From Acidobacteriaceae bacterium (GTDB lineage Bacteria > Acidobacteriota > Terriglobia > Terriglobales > Acidobacteriaceae), in NCBI GenBank assembly GCA_003140075.1, contig PLIO01000162.1, positions 1-42,503 of the forward strand: a stretch of 42,503 nucleotides of DNA, written 5' to 3'. Numbering within the stretch: the first letter of the stretch is position 1; the number at the start of each line of letters is the position of its first letter. Below are positions 35,225 to 42,503 of the stretch, one piece after another. The notes under the pieces were generated by a model. That model had not been told where the DNA came from and made no database searches. It worked only from the letters and a program-made list of their open reading frames with translations. Position numbers and translations under genes: made by a program.

Positions 35225-36289
35225 ATGTCGCTATCGCCAGTTCCCAATCCGCTTCTAAGCTTTCCCGGCCCGCCTGTCGCTCCTTTTAGCCTGAGGGCGT
35301 CCACCCTAGTGTTTGAAGACGTTAAGTCCAAGGCGCTACTGGAGAGAATACATTTGATCGCTCCCAGCGCGGCGAATGTGCTGGTCACTGGGGAAACGGG
35401 TACCGGCAAGGAACTCATTGCCAGACACGTGCATAAGCTGAGCCCGCGCGCCGGCGGCCCGTTTGTGGCGGTGAATTGCGGGGCTTTTTCTGAAAGCCTG
35501 GTAGAGAGCGAGCTGTTCGGTCATGAGCGCGGCTCATTCACCGGAGCAACGGTAGCCCGGGCGGGGTGGTTTGAAGCGGCCCGCGGTGGAACGCTATTCC
35601 TGGATGAAATTGGAGATCTTCCTCTTTCCATGCAGGTAAAGTTGCTCAGGGTACTGCAAGAACGACAAGTGGTTCGGCTGGGTTCGCGGAGTCCCGTTGC
35701 GATTGACGTTCGCGTGGTAGCTGCGACCAACGTGAATCTGGAGGATGCAGTTGCCGCGGGACGTTTCCGTGAAGATCTTTATTACCGGCTCCAGGTTGCC
35801 TCGCTCCACATTCCTCCCTTGCGCGAGCGGCAAGGGGACATTCTGCCCTTGGCGCAATACTTTCTTGGAGTTTATGGAGAACGTCTGGGACTTAAGGATC
35901 CCGCGCTGAGCGCGGACGCGATCGATGTCCTGCTTAGCGGGCACTCTTGGCCAGGCAATACGCGCGAGTTGGAAAATGTCATCCATCACGCCCTCTTGGT
36001 TTGCCGGGAAAATATAGTTCGACCGGAAGATTTGAGGCTTTCTCCCCTCGGGCTCCGAACCACTACGACAGGTCCGGCTCAGCCCTTCAAATCGTTGCAT
36101 GACGCTTTGCTCGCGCTTTTTGAAGATGGCCGTCCCAACCTTTATGCCGAGATCGAGACGGCAATTACGAGGACAGCCTATGAATTCTGTCACCGTAACC
36201 AAGTTCAGACGGCCCGACTGCTTGGCATTAGCCGGAACATCGTTCGTGCCAGGCTGATGCAATGCGGTGAGTTGCCCACCGGCCGGTAG
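35225..36289 (+). CDS. Sigma54-dependent activator lacking a sensor domain (SfnR-like)
   Basis: Bacterial enhancer-binding protein of 354 residues that remodels RNA polymerase-sigma54. The AAA+ domain starts almost at the N-terminus: Walker A GETGTGKE at 56-63, the sigma54-contact loop GSFTGA at 103-108 (a variant of GAFTGA), Walker [11 protein letters not shown] at 122-131 and [13 protein letters not shown] late in the domain. A Fis-type helix-turn-helix ends the protein ([15 protein letters not shown]). No GAF, PAS or receiver domain precedes the AAA+ module, the architecture of SfnR, which controls sulfone/sulfonate use in Pseudomonas. With no sensor domain, control probably acts on its transcription. 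It is convergent with the ssu operon, whose promoter is sigma54-type. Confidence 0.88.
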   Translation: MSLSPVPNPLLSFPGPPVAPFSLRASTLVFEDVKSKALLERIHLIAPSAANVLVTGETGTGKELIARHVHKLSPRAGGPFVAVNCGAFSESLVESELFGHERGSFTGATVARAGWFEAARGGTLFLDEIGDLPLSMQVKLLRVLQERQVVRLGSRSPVAIDVRVVAATNVNLEDAVAAGRFREDLYYRLQVASLHIPPLRERQGDILPLAQYFLGVYGERLGLKDPALSADAIDVLLSGHSWPGNTRELENVIHHALLVCRENIVRPEDLRLSPLGLRTTTTGPAQPFKSLHDALLALFEDGRPNLYAEIETAITRTAYEFCHRNQVQTARLLGISRNIVRARLMQCGELPTGR

Positions 36290-36329
36290 CTGCGAGCGAC
36301 GGTGCATCCTTACCTAATGCGTTCGCCAG

Positions 36330-37127
36330 TTAGGAATTCTCCAGGGCAAGGCGTGCCATACTGCCCGGAGCAAATAATTCATCATGGACCGATTTGCGCA
36401 CTCGGACAAATTCTCGATCCGTACGGTCACGCGGGCGTGATAAAGGGACCGGCAAGACATTCCTAATCGTGCCCGGCTGCGGAGACATGATAACAACCCG
36501 GTCTGCAAGATACACCGCTTCCTCGATGTCGTGCGTGACCAGCACTACTGTCGTTCGCTCAGCCTCCCAAATACCCAGGATCTCCTGTTGCATGCGCATT
36601 CGAGTCAACGCATCCAGTGAGGCAAATGGCTCGTCCAACAGCAGAACTTCAGGATGCCCGACCAACGCTCGGGCTATGGCCACTCGCTGTGACATGCCGC
36701 CGGAAAGCTGGTGAGGATATTCATATTCGAACTCATCCAGCCCGACTAGGTTGACGTAATGTCGGATCTTGGCAACGCGCTCCGCGCGGGAAAGGCCGGC
36801 AATTCCAAAGGCGACGTTGTCATGCACCGTGAGCCAGGGAAGAAGGCGGTGCTCCTGGAAGACCACGCCACGATCCAAGCCAGTCCCTGTGACTCGTTTC
36901 CCGTCGAGGAAAACGGCGCCTTCATACTCGGTCTCAAGACCAGCGATGATTCTCAACAAGGTCGTCTTCCCGCAGCCACTGCCCCCGACAACGCATACGA
37001 ATTCTCCGGGACTAATGGCTAGCAGAATGTCTCTCAAGGCCAGGAGCTTCCCCTGGGAGCCCACAAAGGCCTTGCGGGCGATTTGAATGTCGACTGTGCC
37101 GCCTTGACGAAAACTATCGCTGTCCAT
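36330..37127 (-). CDS. ssuB: Sulfonate/taurine-type ABC transporter ATP-binding protein
   Basis: ATPase subunit of 265 residues for the SsuA/SsuC importer. Walker A GGSGCGKTT at about 48-56, Q-loop VVFQEHRLLPW, signature PHQLSGGMSQR, Walker B VLLLDEPFASLD and the His switch VTHDIEEAVYLADRV are all intact. FQEHRLLPWLTVHDNVAFG is typical of the nitrate/sulfonate/taurine group. I use the ATG at 37127 with GAG six bases upstream; an in-frame TTG at 37136 is possible. Last gene of the leftward ssuD-A-C-B operon. Nitrate or another anion cannot be excluded from this subunit alone, but SsuD in the operon argues for sulfonates. Confidence 0.9.
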   Translation of the reverse strand: MDSDSFRQGGTVDIQIARKAFVGSQGKLLALRDILLAISPGEFVCVVGGSGCGKTTLLRIIAGLETEYEGAVFLDGKRVTGTGLDRGVVFQEHRLLPWLTVHDNVAFGIAGLSRAERVAKIRHYVNLVGLDEFEYEYPHQLSGGMSQRVAIARALVGHPEVLLLDEPFASLDALTRMRMQQEILGIWEAERTTVVLVTHDIEEAVYLADRVVIMSPQPGTIRNVLPVPLSRPRDRTDREFVRVRKSVHDELFAPGSMARLALENS

Positions 37128-37184
37128 AAATCTCAACCGCCAACCGAGTCGGGGAGGAGTGCGTTGCCGGTGTTGCGCTGGGCG

Positions 37185-38024
37185 TCATCGAGCTCTGTGG
37201 CCCAGAAGCCTGCGGCCGACCGCATTCATCATCCAGTCGGTAGCCTTACCCAGGGCGGCGAAAAGAATCACGCTGGCTAAAATGATGGACGCGCGTCCCG
37301 TCATCTCCCCATCCATCATGAGATATCCGATACCGCTGCTCGCTCCCAACAGCTCCGCAGCCACAACAAACATCCACGCCAGACCCAATCCACTGCGAAG
37401 CCCGACGATGTACTCGGGCAAGGCCGCCGGAAGAATGAGCCGGCGAACCATTTGAAAATTGCTCAGCCGGTACAATTTGCCAACTTCAAGCAACTTTGGA
37501 TCGACATGTCGCATGGCAACAGAGAGATTCAGATAAACCGGAAAGAAAGCGCCCAGAGCGATTAAAGTAATCTTCGAGGTTTCCTGAATGCCCAGCCACA
37601 GTAAGAAAAGAGGAACCCAAGCGATCGAGGGAACACTGCGCAACGCCTGCAACGAAGGATCAAGCAGCTTGCGAGCAACCGGCAGGTATCCCGTGAGACC
37701 ACCGAGCAAGGTGCCTGCACTTGCTCCGAGCAAAAATCCCACCGCCACGCGGGCTATTGTCATTCCCGCGTGTTTGAATAAATCGCCCGCAACGGCCAAC
37801 TGATAGATTGTTTGGCAGACGACTGTTGGCGCAGGCAGCCAATTGGGTGGAAGCACCCCGAGGCGCGCGAGGAGTTCCCACACGACCAGCACGCTCACGG
37901 GAATGATCCAGCCTAGAAGCCGATCTGGAATGTAGATTCGTCCGATGCTGTTTGGCGGCTTCGCCTTTAATTCCGCTTCAGTGTCCTTCCATACGAGCCC
38001 TCGGTTCTGTTCCGCGGTGCTCAT
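37185..38024 (-). CDS. ssuC: Sulfonate ABC transporter permease
   Basis: Inner-membrane permease of 279 residues with about six transmembrane segments (first: GWIIPVSVLVVWELLARLG). The EAA-like coupling loop is in AMRHVDPKLLEVGKLYRLSN followed by FQMVRRLILPAALPEYIVGL. PSIAWVPLFLLWLGIQETSK is the usual SsuC/TauC signature. The start at 38024 overlaps the ssuA stop as ATGA, giving translational coupling; the same frame is open upstream but reads antisense-like sequence inside ssuA. Confidence 0.92.
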   Translation of the reverse strand: MSTAEQNRGLVWKDTEAELKAKPPNSIGRIYIPDRLLGWIIPVSVLVVWELLARLGVLPPNWLPAPTVVCQTIYQLAVAGDLFKHAGMTIARVAVGFLLGASAGTLLGGLTGYLPVARKLLDPSLQALRSVPSIAWVPLFLLWLGIQETSKITLIALGAFFPVYLNLSVAMRHVDPKLLEVGKLYRLSNFQMVRRLILPAALPEYIVGLRSGLGLAWMFVVAAELLGASSGIGYLMMDGEMTGRASIILASVILFAALGKATDWMMNAVGRRLLGHRAR

Positions 38025-39025
38025 TTCTGCGCCAGATTTTTGTTGACCACGTCTTGCGCGTATCGAGGATCGATCAGATTGTTCACCGTTGCGCTCACGT
38101 CGGTGTTGCTGTTGATCACATTGTTCTGTTTCAACACGTCGCCGCTGGCGATAATCACTTGTCGCTGCTTGTCTCCAATCGTCGAATTGGTCAGGTCGGT
38201 GCGCTCCAGAACCTTCGTGACAACAGAGTTGTCGAGCTTGGCGTCGGTGGCAAACAGTTTGCGAAAATCCTCCGGGTTCTGCAGTGCCCACATACGAGCC
38301 TTCTCATATGCTGCCAGCACGCGCTCCACATACGCGGGATGTTGCTTGGCGAATTCTTCGCGCACGTCGAGTACACCGTAACTGTTGAAGTTCACATTCC
38401 GATAGAAGAGTCGGGAGCCGCGCTGCAACTCGGTCTGCGCCATCATCGGATCCAAGCCCGCCCAGGCATCTACGTCTCCTTTTTCGAGTGCGATCCTTCC
38501 GTCGGGATGCTGCAGCACCACCATCTCAATATCCTTTTCGGTCAGCCCGGCTTCGTGAAGCGCGCGCAACAGGAATATGTGGGGATCTGTCCCGCGCGTC
38601 ACCGCCACTTTCTTTCCCTTGAGATCCTCGATTTTGGTGATCGGGGAGTCCTTGCGAACGACCAGAGCGGTCCACTCAGGACGGGAGTAGACATAAATAG
38701 CTTTGATCGGATTACCGTTGGCTTTTCCGATGAGAGCCGCGGCCCCAGCCGTCGACCCGAAGTCGACGCTATTGCTATTCAGCAGTTCCAGCGCTTTGTT
38801 GCTACCCAGGCTCTGTGTCCACTCCACGGAAATGCCATCCCCGGCGAGATCCTGCTCCAGAAACTTCTTATCCTTCAGCACCAGGCTCACGGGGTTGTAA
38901 TAGGCATAGTCGAGCCTGATGGTCGTGGGCTTAACCGAAGCCTTGCGACCGCAGCTCGGCAACATCGCCGCAAGGATCAAAACAGCGGCCACAAGCGCGA
39001 ACTTTGGCCTCTTCTGATTGTTCAA
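38021..39025 (-). CDS. ssuA: Sulfonate-binding lipoprotein
   Basis: Substrate-binding protein of 334 residues for the SsuBC importer. The N-terminal signal peptide ends in a lipobox LPSC with lipidation at Cys25, so it is membrane-anchored. The SsuA/NMT1-like fold is seen in DYAYYNPVSLVLKDKKFLEQ, SVDFGSTAGAAALIGKANGN, the KIEDLKGKKVAVTRGTDPHI hinge and DVDAWAGLDPMMAQTE. The TTG start is supported by AAGGGGG five bases upstream. It lies between ssuD and ssuC. A second, unlinked-strand SsuA-like protein is encoded at 41710, so the locus has two binding proteins. Confidence 0.9.
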   Translation of the reverse strand: MNNQKRPKFALVAAVLILAAMLPSCGRKASVKPTTIRLDYAYYNPVSLVLKDKKFLEQDLAGDGISVEWTQSLGSNKALELLNSNSVDFGSTAGAAALIGKANGNPIKAIYVYSRPEWTALVVRKDSPITKIEDLKGKKVAVTRGTDPHIFLLRALHEAGLTEKDIEMVVLQHPDGRIALEKGDVDAWAGLDPMMAQTELQRGSRLFYRNVNFNSYGVLDVREEFAKQHPAYVERVLAAYEKARMWALQNPEDFRKLFATDAKLDNSVVTKVLERTDLTNSTIGDKQRQVIIASGDVLKQNNVINSNTDVSATVNNLIDPRYAQDVVNKNLAQK

Positions 39026-39055
39026 CTTTCCCCCTTTGTAGACCCGTGCACGTGG

Positions 39056-40219
39056 CTAACTCTGTTGCACAGGGACCGGTGTCGCTGCAGTCGTGCGCGG
39101 CTGATGTTCGTTCGCGACCAGTTCTCCGAACGGGCCCGTGACGTTTCCAACTGATTTTTTCGCTTTCGATGAAAGCGGCAGATGTGGAAACAGCAGATCA
39201 GCCACGCGATACGCCTCTTCAAGATGCGGATAACCGGACAGAATGAAGGTTTCAATTCCCAGGTCGGAGTACTCCTGCATTCTTTTCGCTACGGTGGCTG
39301 GATCGCCAACCAGCGCCGTGCCGGCGCCCCCGCGCACCAGGCCCACGCCTGCCCAGAGATTGGGACTTACTTCCAGTTTTTCGCGGCCGCCGCGATGCAA
39401 TTCTGCCATGCGGCGCTGTCCTTCAGAGTCGAACCGGGCGAATGTTTTTTGCGCCCTGGCGATCGTGTCGTCGTCGACGTAGCGAATCAGATCATTGGCC
39501 GCGGCCCATGCTTCCTGCTCCGTTTCGCGAACGATGACGTGCAGGCGAATGCCGAATCTGACTGAGCGCCCTTGTTCCTCGGCCATACGTCGCACAGTCG
39601 CAACCTTTTCCTCAACTGCCTGCGGTGGTTCACCCCAAGTGAGGTAAACATCCACCTGTCGCGCCGCCAACCCGTAAGCAACCTTGGAAGATCCCCCGAA
39701 ATAGAGCGGGGGATGCGGCTTTTGCACCGACGGATATAAGACCTTTGCATTCTCCACATGAAGGTGCTTTCCATTCAACGAAATCGCTTTACCCGCCACC
39801 GCCTCGCGCCAGATCTGAAGAAATTCTTCTGTCACTTCATAACGCTCATCGTGCGTGAGAAAAACGCCGTCGCCGAGCGCCTCGTCAGGATCGCCGCCCG
39901 TAACGACGTTGATCAGAAGCCGTCCCTCGGAAAGCCGGTCGAACGTTGCAGCCATTCGCGCGGCAGCCGTGGGAGAAGTGATGCCGGGACGAATCGCCAC
40001 CAGAAACTTGAGCTTGGTGGTCACCGGGACCAGAGTTGACGCCACCACCCAAGCATCTTCACACGACCGGCCGGTGGGCAGTAGCACGCCTTGAAACCCA
40101 AGCTGGTCGGCCGCTTGAGCAATCTGCTTCAAATAACCGTAGTTGACGGTTCGCGCCTGTTCGGCAGTGCCCAGGTGACGACCGTCGCCGTGAGTTGGTA
40201 AGAACCAGAAGACTTCCAT
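39056..40219 (-). CDS. ssuD: FMNH2-dependent alkanesulfonate monooxygenase
   Basis: Cleaves the C-S bond of alkanesulfonates with FMNH2 and O2, releasing sulfite and an aldehyde. A 387-residue luciferase-like TIM barrel. Diagnostic SsuD stretches: [16 protein letters not shown] at the N-terminus, [19 protein letters not shown] with Cys53 (equivalent to Cys54 of E. coli SsuD), [20 protein letters not shown] and [11 protein letters not shown]. The Pro/Thr-rich tail after residue 365 is extra. ATG at 40219; an upstream GTG would add 12 residues. A dedicated flavin reductase (SsuE) is not in the window. First gene of the sigma54-controlled operon. Confidence 0.94.
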   Translation of the reverse strand: MEVFWFLPTHGDGRHLGTAEQARTVNYGYLKQIAQAADQLGFQGVLLPTGRSCEDAWVVASTLVPVTTKLKFLVAIRPGITSPTAAARMAATFDRLSEGRLLINVVTGGDPDEALGDGVFLTHDERYEVTEEFLQIWREAVAGKAISLNGKHLHVENAKVLYPSVQKPHPPLYFGGSSKVAYGLAARQVDVYLTWGEPPQAVEEKVATVRRMAEEQGRSVRFGIRLHVIVRETEQEAWAAANDLIRYVDDDTIARAQKTFARFDSEGQRRMAELHRGGREKLEVSPNLWAGVGLVRGGAGTALVGDPATVAKRMQEYSDLGIETFILSGYPHLEEAYRVADLLFPHLPLSSKAKKSVGNVTGPFGELVANEHQPRTTAATPVPVQQS

Positions 40220-40264
40220 GTTTTCGGTCTCTTTCCGGGGAGGACTGAACTCCACATGAGCTTT

Positions 40265-40280
40265 GGCAATTGTCGTGCCA
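40265..40280 (-). promoter_or_regulatory. Near-consensus sigma54 (-24/-12) promoter of the ssu operon
   Basis: On the minus strand TGGCACGACAATTGCC: TGGCAC, five bases, TTGC, an exact fit to the core sigma54 consensus. GC at -12/-13 is 40266-40267, predicting transcription from about 40254 and a leader of about 35 nt to the ssuD ATG. Confidence 0.8.
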
Positions 40281-40321
40281 ACAGAGGGGTGCGGCTATGT
40301 CCCTGAATTTAAAGTTTTCAC

Positions 40322-40355
40322 GCGGTTACAGCCAATGTCAGGCGGTTAAGCCAAT
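40322..40355. repeat. Direct repeat upstream of the sigma54 promoter
   Basis: GCGGTTACAGCCAAT (40322-40336) and GCGGTTAAGCCAAT (40342-40355) repeat at 20-bp spacing, about two helical turns. The second copy lacks one base. Candidate binding site for a regulator in the divergent ssuD/monooxygenase region. Confidence 0.55.
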
Positions 40356-40358
40356 AGG

Positions 40359-40380
40359 GGTGTGCTGCTATAGCAACACC
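40359..40380. promoter_or_regulatory. Dyad 1, candidate enhancer (UAS) site
   Basis: GGTGT and ACACC flank the palindrome TGCTATAGCA, giving a 22-bp imperfect inverted repeat with a two-base bulge. Centred about 116 bp upstream of the predicted ssu start site, the normal distance for a sigma54 activator site. Confidence 0.55.
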
Positions 40381-40393
40381 AATTCAGCAGAGG

Positions 40394-40409
40394 TGCTGCT
40401 GGAGCAGCA
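40394..40409. promoter_or_regulatory. Dyad 2, candidate enhancer (UAS) site
   Basis: TGCTGCT-GG-AGCAGCA is a perfect 7-bp-arm inverted repeat centred about 148 bp upstream of the predicted ssu start site. It shares the TGCT...AGCA half-sites with dyad 1, 32 bp away (three helical turns). Confidence 0.55.
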
Positions 40410-40463
40410 GTGGCAAACGCGCGGAGTGTGGGGCCACATGCCTGACGACAGAGGAGGACTGTA

Positions 40464-41669
40464 GTGCTTTCTACGGTGAATCACATCGCAGTTAATGTTC
40501 CGCCCCGGCAACATGCTTTTGAGATTGCCGATCAATTGGCTGCAGCATTTGCTCAAACCGCCGTTGAACGCGATAAGCGGGGGGGCACGGCGAAGACTGA
40601 AAGAGACCTGTTGCGCGCGAGCGGACTACTCAATGTCACCATTCCGGCAGGGTTAGGCGGCTGGGGAATGGATTGGCCGGACACGATGAAACTCGTACGA
40701 GTCTTTGCTCGTGTAGACAGTTCTTTGGCTCACCTGTTCGGATTTCAGCACCTGATGCTCGCTTCCGTATCGCTCTATGGTTCGTGGATACAAACCGAAG
40801 AGCTCTTCTCTCAAACCGTCCGCAATAAGTGGTTCTGGGGCAACGCCCTCAATCCGCTCGATAAGCGTACGAGCCTCACACCCGATCTTGGCGCAGGTTA
40901 TCTCATCAACGGGCGCAAGAGCTTTTGTTCCGGCGCGGTTGACTCCGACATGCTAATCGTCTCCGCGATTCGCTCCGTCGACGAAAAATTCATGGTAGCC
41001 GCCATACCTTCCGGTCGGCCAGGGATTCGCATTCTCGATGACTGGGACGCTATGGGACAGCGGCAAACAGACAGCGGAACAGTGGAGTTCTGCGACGTGG
41101 CCGCCGGGCAGGAAGAGTTCTTGAAGACCCCCGGCCCGCTGGGAAGCATCAGGGCGTCCTTGCGTTCGTGCATGGCACAGCTGATTCTCAGCAACATTTT
41201 TCTGGGAATCGCCGAAGGCGCGCTACAGGAATCGCGCAACTACACTCTGGCGCAAACCCGGCCGTGGATTGCTTCCACCGCGCAGAGCGCCACGGAAGAT
41301 CCCTACATTCTGGCGAATTACGGTAGCTTCTTTGTCAGCCTTCAGGCGGCGCAGGCCCTTACAGACATCGCGGGAGAGTCTCTGCAGCGAGTGTGGGAAA
41401 GCGGAGACGCGATCACTGAAAATCAGCGTGGCAAGTGCGCGCTTGACGTCGCGACTTCGAAGGTGACCACCAGCAAGGTCGGCCTGGAGATCACCAACCG
41501 GATGTTCGAAGTAATGGGAGCGCGCGCCGCTGCCGGTCCTGCGCGGATCGACCGCTTCTGGCGCAACTTGCGCACGCACACTTTGCACGATCCGGTCGAC
41601 TACAAGATTCGCGAGTTGGGAGAATGGGCCTTGAATCGCCAGCTTCCGAAGCCCTCGTTTTATTCCTGA
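40464..41669 (+). CDS. DszC/SfnC-like flavin-dependent monooxygenase (acyl-CoA dehydrogenase fold)
   Basis: A 401-residue flavoprotein of the acyl-CoA-dehydrogenase superfamily, in the branch using reduced flavin and O2 on organosulfur compounds (DszC, SfnC/SfnB). Indicators: AGLGGWGMDWPDTMKLVRVF, the ALNPLDKRTSLTP loop, INGRKSFCSGA, WDAMGQRQTDSGTVEF, and the C-terminal RFWRNLRTHTLHDPVDYK. That last block is a hallmark of DszC-type enzymes. The likely role is oxidation of a sulfide, sulfoxide or thiophene-like sulfur upstream of SsuD. GTG start with GAGGAGGA upstream. Divergent from ssuD across about 240 bp of regulatory DNA. The substrate is unknown. Confidence 0.85.
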   Translation: MLSTVNHIAVNVPPRQHAFEIADQLAAAFAQTAVERDKRGGTAKTERDLLRASGLLNVTIPAGLGGWGMDWPDTMKLVRVFARVDSSLAHLFGFQHLMLASVSLYGSWIQTEELFSQTVRNKWFWGNALNPLDKRTSLTPDLGAGYLINGRKSFCSGAVDSDMLIVSAIRSVDEKFMVAAIPSGRPGIRILDDWDAMGQRQTDSGTVEFCDVAAGQEEFLKTPGPLGSIRASLRSCMAQLILSNIFLGIAEGALQESRNYTLAQTRPWIASTAQSATEDPYILANYGSFFVSLQAAQALTDIAGESLQRVWESGDAITENQRGKCALDVATSKVTTSKVGLEITNRMFEVMGARAAAGPARIDRFWRNLRTHTLHDPVDYKIRELGEWALNRQLPKPSFYS

Positions 41670-41709
41670 ATACTATTCGTAAATCAGGATCGACTAAGGA
41701 ATCAGACTT

Positions 41710-42503
41710 ATGCGCAATCCTCTACAACCAAAGTTTCACAGCGCGATCGCAGTAGTTATCTGGCTGCTAATGGCCCTAGCACCGTTCACCTTGGCGCAGA
41801 CTGCCGATCACGTCATCCGCATCGGATACCAGAAATACGGCACGCTGGTGCTGTTGAAAGCGCGCGGCAGTTTGGAGAAGCGGCTGGCGCCCATGCACGT
41901 TGAAGTGAAATGGACCGAATTTCCCGCCGGCCCGCAATTGCTCGAAGGTTTGAACGTGGGCAGCATCGACTTCGGTACGGTGGGCGAAGCGCCGCCCATC
42001 TTCGCCCAGGCCGCCGGAGCGGATCTGGTTTACGTTGGAAATGAGCCGCCAGCTTCCGCTGCTGAGGCCATTATCGTTCCCAAGGATTCGCCCATTAAGA
42101 CAGTGGCCGAACTCAAGGGCAAGAAAGTGGCGCTCAACAAAGGCTCGAACGTTCACTTTCTGCTGGTCAAACTGCTGGAGCAGGCAGGAGTCGACTACAA
42201 AGATATAGACACGATCTTCCTCACGCCGGCGGACGCGCGAGCGGCTTTCGAGCGCGGCAGTGTGGATGCGTGGGCGATTTGGGAGCCGTTTCTCGCCGCA
42301 GCTCAACGGCAAACCGGTGCTCGCATTCTCGCCGATGGCAACGGTGTAGTCAGCAATCATCAATTCTTTCTTGCTTCCCGAGTTTATGCCTCGAAGCGCG
42401 CAGATGTGGTTGCGATCGTCCTTGAGGAAGTGGCGGCGGTGGATCAGTGGGCGAAAACGAATCCGAAGGAGGCAGCCGCAGCGCTGCAACCGCAGATCGG
42501 TTT
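41710..42503 (+). CDS. ssuA: Aliphatic sulfonate-binding protein, 3' end off window
   Basis: Periplasmic solute-binding protein of the SsuA family, at least 264 residues visible. A signal peptide at residues 1 to about 29 ends APFTLA-QT with no lipobox Cys, so unlike the protein encoded at 38021 it is probably soluble. The fold signatures are strong: IRIGYQKYGTLVLLKARGSL, DFGTVGEAPPIFAQAAGADL, KTVAELKGKKVALNKGSNVH, SVDAWAIWEPFLAAAQRQTG and GVVSNHQFF, all typical of E. coli-like SsuA. It follows the DszC-like gene by 40 bp on the same strand. A second transporter may continue beyond the window. Confidence 0.93.
   Translation, partial: MRNPLQPKFHSAIAVVIWLLMALAPFTLAQTADHVIRIGYQKYGTLVLLKARGSLEKRLAPMHVEVKWTEFPAGPQLLEGLNVGSIDFGTVGEAPPIFAQAAGADLVYVGNEPPASAAEAIIVPKDSPIKTVAELKGKKVALNKGSNVHFLLVKLLEQAGVDYKDIDTIFLTPADARAAFERGSVDAWAIWEPFLAAAQRQTGARILADGNGVVSNHQFFLASRVYASKRADVVAIVLEEVAAVDQWAKTNPKEAAAALQPQIG

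Noticed and set aside
37952..39154. 400-codon plus-strand frame opposite ssuA and ssuC
   Set aside because: Antisense shadow; the minus-strand genes have lipobox, permease signature, ATGA overlap and ribosome sites.
40411..40440. Possible sigma54 promoter reading rightward toward the DszC-like gene (TGGCAAACGCGCGG)
   Set aside because: The -12 GC is not at the required 10-base spacing, so the rightward gene probably uses another promoter.

Overview
The window looks like a chromosomal segment of a G+C-rich, Gram-negative soil heterotroph, most likely an Acidobacteriota member. That placement is inference. It rests on the very large TonB-receptor-like outer-membrane protein with an N-terminal carboxypeptidase-regulatory domain (2888-6829), a decayed HDOD-domain gene, a UpxY/NusG-type antiterminator and frequent GTG/TTG starts. 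I saw no rRNA, tRNA or CRISPR array.

Layout. (1) 1-2705: partial murB, gluconokinase, an atypical short-chain dehydrogenase and a fungal-Fcy1-like cytosine deaminase. (2) 2888-23030: a purine salvage and degradation island. A leftward arm (guanine deaminase, AzgA-type purine permease, APC permease, giant TonB-like receptor) and a rightward arm of nine genes diverge from 10366-10594. The rightward arm encodes allantoinase, a three-gene xanthine dehydrogenase whose FAD subunit is fused to OHCU decarboxylase, HIU hydrolase, a PuuD-type membrane urate oxidase without cytochrome c, allantoate amidohydrolase, ureidoglycine aminohydrolase and a plant-type ureidoglycolate amidohydrolase. Adenosine deaminase and a NUP-family nucleoside protein follow on the opposite strand. 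Together they would take guanine, (hypo)xanthine and adenosine to glyoxylate, CO2 and ammonia. (3) 23150-29793: protocatechuate and 4-hydroxybenzoate catabolism (pcaH, pcaG, pcaB, pcaD, pcaC, an aromatic-aldehyde-type dehydrogenase, pobA) behind a good sigma70-like promoter. (4) 29794-32628: a decayed zone with an HDOD pseudogene, a NusG-like antiterminator, a deleted and frameshifted IS3-family element, and an orphan type II thioesterase that begins at the IS edge. (5) 32873-34810: htpG. (6) 35169-42503: an organosulfur island. It has a sigma54 activator without a sensor domain (SfnR-like), a leftward ssuD-ssuA-ssuC-ssuB operon behind a near-consensus sigma54 promoter with two upstream dyads, a divergent DszC/SfnC-like flavin monooxygenase, and a second sulfonate-binding protein running off the window.

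The most notable points are the XDH-FAD/OHCU-decarboxylase fusion, the complete plant-like ureide route, the cytochrome-less PuuD, and the sigma54 promoter/dyad/activator set controlling sulfonate use. Functions are assigned from recognised family motifs; no database search was run.
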